Positions 6,573 through 8,350 of a stretch of 8,350 nucleotides of DNA are shown here, in pieces. Positions within the stretch are counted from its first letter, which is position 1. Each line of letters starts with the position of its first letter. Origin of the DNA: Dehalococcoidia bacterium (GTDB lineage: Bacteria; Chloroflexota; Dehalococcoidia; SZUA-161); contig JACUUS010000104.1 in assembly GCA_014859215.1 (NCBI GenBank), positions 1 to 8,350 on the forward strand. The letters run 5' to 3'. The translations under genes were made by a program, and so were the position numbers. The notes under the pieces were generated by a model. It saw nothing but the letters and a program-made list of their open reading frames with translations, made no database searches and was not told where the DNA came from.

Positions 6573-8213
6573 TCAGCATACTCCACACCTGGCGCATTCC
6601 GCCGGCGGACAGGGCCCTGTCTCGATACCCTCGCTCGCTTTCCTCAGCTCATCTGACAGATAGCCGCAGGCTACGCCGGAGTCCACCACGGACCAGGGCA
6701 GCGGCTCACCCGGCAGCCGGTCGCGGTAGATGTAGGAGGCCGTATCGAGACCGTGCCGGCGTAGTGCAGTTTTCCACGCCGCCAGGCTGTGTCGGGGCAT
6801 TGTCGCAAGCACCGGCCCCAGCCTTGCGTCACCTCGCGAAAGCACTCCTTGCACGGCGCTCCAGCTCAGGCTCTCCCCTCCTGACTCGATTCCGCTTTTG
6901 GAAAGCGAGCTCCTGATACGCGCCAGGCGGGAAGCCAGCACCTCCTCGTGCTCCATGGGTGCCCACTGTAAGGGCGTGCCCGCCTTGGGCACGAAGGCCT
7001 CGATGGAAAGTGAAATGCGGCTTCCCCTGGCTGCGACGCGTTCTTTCAACATCAACACCAGCCGTGCTATTTCCGCGATATCCTCGTCAGTTTCACCGGG
7101 CAGGCCAATCATAAAGTAAAGTCTGATATTCCTCAACCCGTACGCCGCGGCCTTGTCAACTGCCTTGACGATGTCTTCCTCTCGCACGCACTTGTTGATG
7201 GTGCGGCGGAGCCTTTCGGAGCCGGCCTCCGGTGCAAAGGTGATGGTCTGCGTGGCGCTTTCAGCGAGCGCCTGGATAACGGCCTCTGAGAGCGGATGAA
7301 TTCTCAGGGAACTCACCGAGATATCCGCGCCGGCGCGGCGGAGGACGGTGACAAGCTCATCGATCTGCGGATGGTCGGTGACTGCCGCGGCCAGGAGGCC
7401 CAGCCTCTTGCTCATGCTCAGGCCTTCGCGTGCCTGGTCGAGCAGGGACTCAAGCGGCCGGTAACGAAATGGTCGGAAGAAGAAGCCCGCCAGGCAGAAA
7501 CGGCAACCCCGCCCGCAGCCCCGCGCTATCTCGATCAGGTAGACATCGCTGAAATCAGTATCGGGTGTCAGGATGACGGACGTCGTTCTCGTAGAGTTGA
7601 GGTCCGCAAGCCACACACGCTTTACCGGCTCACCCTTGAAGACCGCGGGCACATAGACGCCGGGAACGGAGGCGAGTATCTCCAGGACTTCGTGCCTTCC
7701 CGCCTCCAGTGATCCTGCCGTCGCCTCGACGAAACCCGGCAGGATTGCTTCGCCTTCGCCGATGGCGAAGCAATCGAAGAATATCGACACGGGCTCCGGA
7801 TTGGCGGTCACGCTGGGGCCTCCCGCCAGCAGGAGAGGGTGGCTCTCGTTGCGTTCCGCCGCGATTAGGGGAATTCCGGAGCTTCTGAGTACCTGCACGA
7901 CATTGAAATAGTCGAGCTCGAACGAGATGGAAAAGGCAAGGACGTCGAAATCGCCGAGCGGCCGCTGGGATTCCAGGCTGAGAGGCCCTTTGTCCCCCAT
8001 AGTCCGCGGTTCCCAGAACACCCGCTCGCAGACTATATCGGGGTAGCTGTTCAGGTGCCTGTAGAGAGTCTGGAGACCGAGGCTCGACATGCCGAGATAG
8101 TAGGAATTGGGAAAAACCAGGGCGAAATGCAGGCGCCCGCCCCAGTCCTTTTTTATAGCGCCCTTTTCCTTCGCAAGTCTCCGCCGGGCCTCTTTAACAG
8201 CCTTCCAGGTCAT
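6573..8213 (-). CDS. Radical SAM protein, TIGR03960-like (function unknown)
   Basis: Promoter-proximal gene of the minus-strand operon; 546 residues. A radical SAM enzyme by the cluster motif CGRGCRFC (233-240; Cys233, 237, 240 for the 4Fe-4S cluster). Before it lies an N-terminal domain with LVFPNSYYLGMSSLGLQTLY (32-51) and GGPSVTANPEP (131-141) plus GEGE (152-155). These are hallmarks of the uncharacterised TIGR03960-type proteins, whose N-terminal region resembles a B12-binding fold; I see no DxHxxG cobalamin ligand motif. After the cluster come TITFAPEAGSERLRRTINK (323-341), LYFMIGLPGET (365-375) and FVPKAGTPLQW (407-417), a typical radical SAM barrel order. The C-terminus carries four cysteines (535, 540, 543, 546), the last three in CARCGVC, perhaps a second metal or Fe-S site. 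The partner domain DUF2344, often fused or adjacent, is absent here. ATG 8213 has no good Shine-Dalgarno. The reaction is unknown; the operon context suggests only co-expression with PLP and proline genes. Confidence 0.85.
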   Translation of the reverse strand: MTWKAVKEARRRLAKEKGAIKKDWGGRLHFALVFPNSYYLGMSSLGLQTLYRHLNSYPDIVCERVFWEPRTMGDKGPLSLESQRPLGDFDVLAFSISFELDYFNVVQVLRSSGIPLIAAERNESHPLLLAGGPSVTANPEPVSIFFDCFAIGEGEAILPGFVEATAGSLEAGRHEVLEILASVPGVYVPAVFKGEPVKRVWLADLNSTRTTSVILTPDTDFSDVYLIEIARGCGRGCRFCLAGFFFRPFRYRPLESLLDQAREGLSMSKRLGLLAAAVTDHPQIDELVTVLRRAGADISVSSLRIHPLSEAVIQALAESATQTITFAPEAGSERLRRTINKCVREEDIVKAVDKAAAYGLRNIRLYFMIGLPGETDEDIAEIARLVLMLKERVAARGSRISLSIEAFVPKAGTPLQWAPMEHEEVLASRLARIRSSLSKSGIESGGESLSWSAVQGVLSRGDARLGPVLATMPRHSLAAWKTALRRHGLDTASYIYRDRLPGEPLPWSVVDSGVACGYLSDELRKASEGIETGPCPPAECARCGVC

Positions 8214-8350
8214 CGGTTTCGATAGCTAGTTGTCCCTGAAATATGCCCTTTGGACGCCGGATATAGGCAGACTGGCTTTGAAATTCGCTCTTTCAAGTTT
8301 TTGTCCTTCCGCTTAACTGCCTGCTTACATAATTCTCGCCGCCTGCCAAA
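8214..8350. other. Intergenic region upstream of the minus-strand operon (right edge)
   Basis: More AT-rich than the genes. It should hold the operon promoter, but I find no convincing -35/-10 pair on the minus strand. A perfect 6-bp inverted repeat TTGAAA-N7-TTTCAA (8278-8283 and 8291-8296) lies about 65-85 bases upstream of the ATG and could be an operator, or chance. A minus-strand frame is open from the edge to a TGA overlapping the ATG (bases 8212-8210), but its third-position GC is only about 48% and the peptide is not recognisable, so I do not call it a gene. Confidence 0.35.

Noticed and set aside
8278..8302. Plus-strand intrinsic terminator (TTGAAA stem followed by GTTTTT)
   Set aside because: The stem is AT-rich and only 6 bp, and no plus-strand gene precedes it for about 3.3 kb.
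8210..8350. Minus-strand open frame from the right edge with a TGA overlapping the radical SAM ATG (ATGA), as if a preceding gene were coupled
   Set aside because: Only 46 codons, third-position GC about 48% against clearly GC-biased third positions in neighbours, and a peptide with no recognisable features. An open frame of this length is easily due to chance.

Overview
The window is a compact, moderately GC-rich bacterial chromosomal segment (high 50s % GC by eye). It shows no tRNA, rRNA, CRISPR, insertion sequence or phage gene. Six protein-coding genes fill nearly all of it, and no gene-free gap reaches 300 bases. I would guess Chloroflexota, perhaps a Dehalococcoidia-like lineage. The grounds are the style of the radical SAM protein, the long-chain amidohydrolase and the Tyr/Thr-rich lipoprotein-like envelope protein. 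This is an impression from protein flavour, not a demonstrated assignment; a GC-rich clostridial relative is possible.

Left half, plus strand: three genes, each with its own recognisable promoter and so probably three separate transcription units. They are (1) mnmG (135-2048), the FAD-dependent tRNA wobble-uridine modification enzyme; (2) a secreted or membrane-anchored protein of unknown function (about 2188-3171) with a Tyr/Thr repeat and a Pro/Thr linker; (3) a YtcJ-type amidohydrolase (3253-4935). The promoter of gene 1 lies so close to its ATG that the mRNA may be nearly leaderless. The -35 box of gene 2 coincides with an apparent upstream TTG start, which argues for the shorter protein. 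Gene 3 has a perfect extended -10 element.

Right half, minus strand: a tightly packed four-gene operon read from 8213 down to 4807. Its order is a radical SAM protein of the TIGR03960-like type, yggS (PLP homeostasis), proC (pyrroline-5-carboxylate reductase) and yggT (small membrane protein). The gaps are 17 bp and 10 bp, followed by a 4-nt GTGA overlap. The yggS-proC-yggT cluster is a widespread arrangement. The radical SAM gene at its head is the least understood member.

The two halves converge: the amidohydrolase reading frame runs 129 nt into the antisense of yggT, giving it a C-terminal tail that its family does not normally have. Most of the window is conserved housekeeping sequence. 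The points most worth following up are the radical SAM protein and its C-terminal cysteine cluster, the unknown envelope protein, and the overlapping convergent 3' ends. I did not see a clear new multi-gene system.
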